Assembly (NCBI GenBank): GCA_002840155.1
Contig: PGZH01000012.1
Location: 204,179 to 268,178, forward strand
Source: Gammaproteobacteria bacterium HGW-Gammaproteobacteria-13
GTDB taxonomy: Bacteria > Pseudomonadota > Gammaproteobacteria > Pseudomonadales > Pseudomonadaceae
DNA length: 64,000 bases
Direction of reading: 5' to 3'
Shown here: positions 63,386 to 64,000 of the stretch, one piece after another
Numbering within the stretch: the first letter of the stretch is position 1
Layout of the letters: every line of letters begins with the position of its first letter
Notes under the pieces: generated by a model
What the model was told of the DNA's origin: nothing
What the model saw: only the letters and a program-made list of their open reading frames with translations
Database searches by the model: none
Position numbers and translations under genes: made by a program

Positions 63386-63586
63386 TTAGTCCGCCTCTTC
63401 GATCCAGGCCGCTTGAATGGCTTCAAGCACTTTCTCGCCGCCGCGCTGTGGATCGTCACTGAACTCCGGCAACGCCAGAATCCACTTATGCAGATCAACA
63501 AAATTCACGTAGCGAGGGTCCACCTCAGGCTTGGACTCAGCCAGCTGAATGGCGATTTCCAGAACATCAACCCACTTCAGACTCAT
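63386..63586 (-). CDS. iscX: Fe-S cluster assembly protein IscX
   Basis: 66 residues with the acidic IscX signature (KWVDVLEIAIQLAESKPEVD, DPRYVNFVDLHKWILALPEF). Binds IscS and iron. Last gene of the isc operon, 14 bases after fdx. Confidence 0.96.
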   Translation of the reverse strand: MSLKWVDVLEIAIQLAESKPEVDPRYVNFVDLHKWILALPEFSDDPQRGGEKVLEAIQAAWIEEAD

Positions 63587-63600
63587 AACAGCTCCTTGAA

Positions 63601-63942
63601 TCAGTGCGGCGCTTCGGCGGCGTGGTTGAGTGAGTACTTGGGAATTTCCACGGTCAGGTCTTCATCACCGACAATAGCCTGGCAGGACAAACGCGATTGC
63701 GCCTCCAACCCCCAAGCCTTGTCGAGCATGTCTTCTTCCAACTCGTCAGCCTCAGCCAGCGAGTCGAAGCCCTCACGAATAATGCAGTGACAGGTGGTGC
63801 AGGCGCAGACACCGCCGCAGGCGCTTTCGATCTCGATATGGTGCTCATGCGCCACTTCAAGCACCGAGGTACCCGGCGCGACCTCGACCACCAGACCTTC
63901 CGGACACAGCACCGCGTGAGGCAGAAAAATGATCTGCGGCAT
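63601..63942 (-). CDS. fdx: ISC-system [2Fe-2S] ferredoxin
   Basis: 113 residues. Cluster ligands in ESACGGVCACTTCHCIIREG (Cys-x5-Cys-x2-Cys) with the fourth Cys in SRLSCQAIVGD. Electron donor for cluster assembly. Two bases after the hscA stop. Confidence 0.97.
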   Translation of the reverse strand: MPQIIFLPHAVLCPEGLVVEVAPGTSVLEVAHEHHIEIESACGGVCACTTCHCIIREGFDSLAEADELEEDMLDKAWGLEAQSRLSCQAIVGDEDLTVEIPKYSLNHAAEAPH

Positions 63943-63944
63943 GC

Positions 63945-64000
63945 TTATTCCTCAATCTCATCAAGACTACGGCCGGCCAGTGCGGCCTTGACCGTGGCAT
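63945..64000 (-). CDS. hscA: Hsc66 chaperone HscA, 3' end only
   Basis: The last 18 codons (ATVKAALAGRSLDEIEE then stop) reach the window edge. The position directly before fdx and iscX is that of hscA in isc operons, and the tail fits HscA, an Hsp70 specialised for IscU. The call rests mostly on context. Confidence 0.75.
   Translation of the reverse strand, partial: ATVKAALAGRSLDEIEE

Overview
The window is a chromosomal segment of a gammaproteobacterium, almost certainly a Pseudomonas (sensu lato). The protein sequences look like Pseudomonas proteins, the DNA is GC-rich, and several blocks have the gene order I remember from Pseudomonas chromosomes: thrC-hom-dsbC-xerD, rpsP-rimM-trmD-rplS/ffh, guaA-guaB, and isc-ndk-rlmN-pilF-rodZ-ispG-hisS-yfgM-bamB-der. 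No database search was possible; assignments rest on motifs, lengths and context.

Layout. 1-7 kb: the 5' end of a PspA-like gene and its YjfI-like partner, a CoA-transferase, a solute-binding protein, a small L7/L12-like membrane protein, threonine synthesis (hom, thrC) and dsbC. 7-13 kb: xerD, a membrane protein with an N-terminal MshEN (c-di-GMP-type) domain, the rpsP-rimM-trmD-rplS ribosome operon (trmD is broken here) and ffh. 12.6-20 kb: ypjD and a CorC/CNNM protein, purT, small housekeeping hydrolases, two NUDIX enzymes, an L,D-transpeptidase-fold protein and a CDGSH protein. 20-27 kb: purL, mltF, tadA and a Tat-exported multicopper oxidase. 27.7-34.6 kb: an apparent iron-acquisition insert with an ECF sigma factor, FecR-like anti-sigma, STN-type TonB receptor, a periplasmic helical-repeat protein and a PepSY membrane protein. 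34.6-43.5 kb: a large MscS channel, guaA and guaB separated by a 141-bp palindromic element, a second TonB receptor with a Fur-like box, and a zinc-ribbon protein. 43.6-50.7 kb: xseA, an M23 peptidase, a flagellin carrying a metalloprotease domain, leuA with a putative leader peptide, and an SDR protein facing a MerR regulator. 51.3-64 kb: a solute-binding protein, a nitrilase-family amidase with its aminotransferase, der, bamB, yfgM, hisS, ispG, rodZ, pilF, rlmN, ndk, iscX, fdx and the 3' end of hscA.

Most notable: (1) at 46003-47679 an orphan flagellin whose variable middle region holds a gluzincin-like HExxH...E site, preceded by a good FliA (sigma-28) promoter; this is a flagellinolysin-type enzymatic filament. 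(2) trmD, normally essential or nearly so, lacks the segment carrying its catalytic Asp and is frameshifted. (3) A protein at 8150-8824 with two complete MshEN motifs joined to a membrane segment and an exported domain. (4) A 141-bp perfect-ended palindrome between guaB and guaA. (5) The FecIR/TonB receptor/helical-repeat/PepSY operon. No tRNA, rRNA, CRISPR array, prophage or transposase gene was seen.
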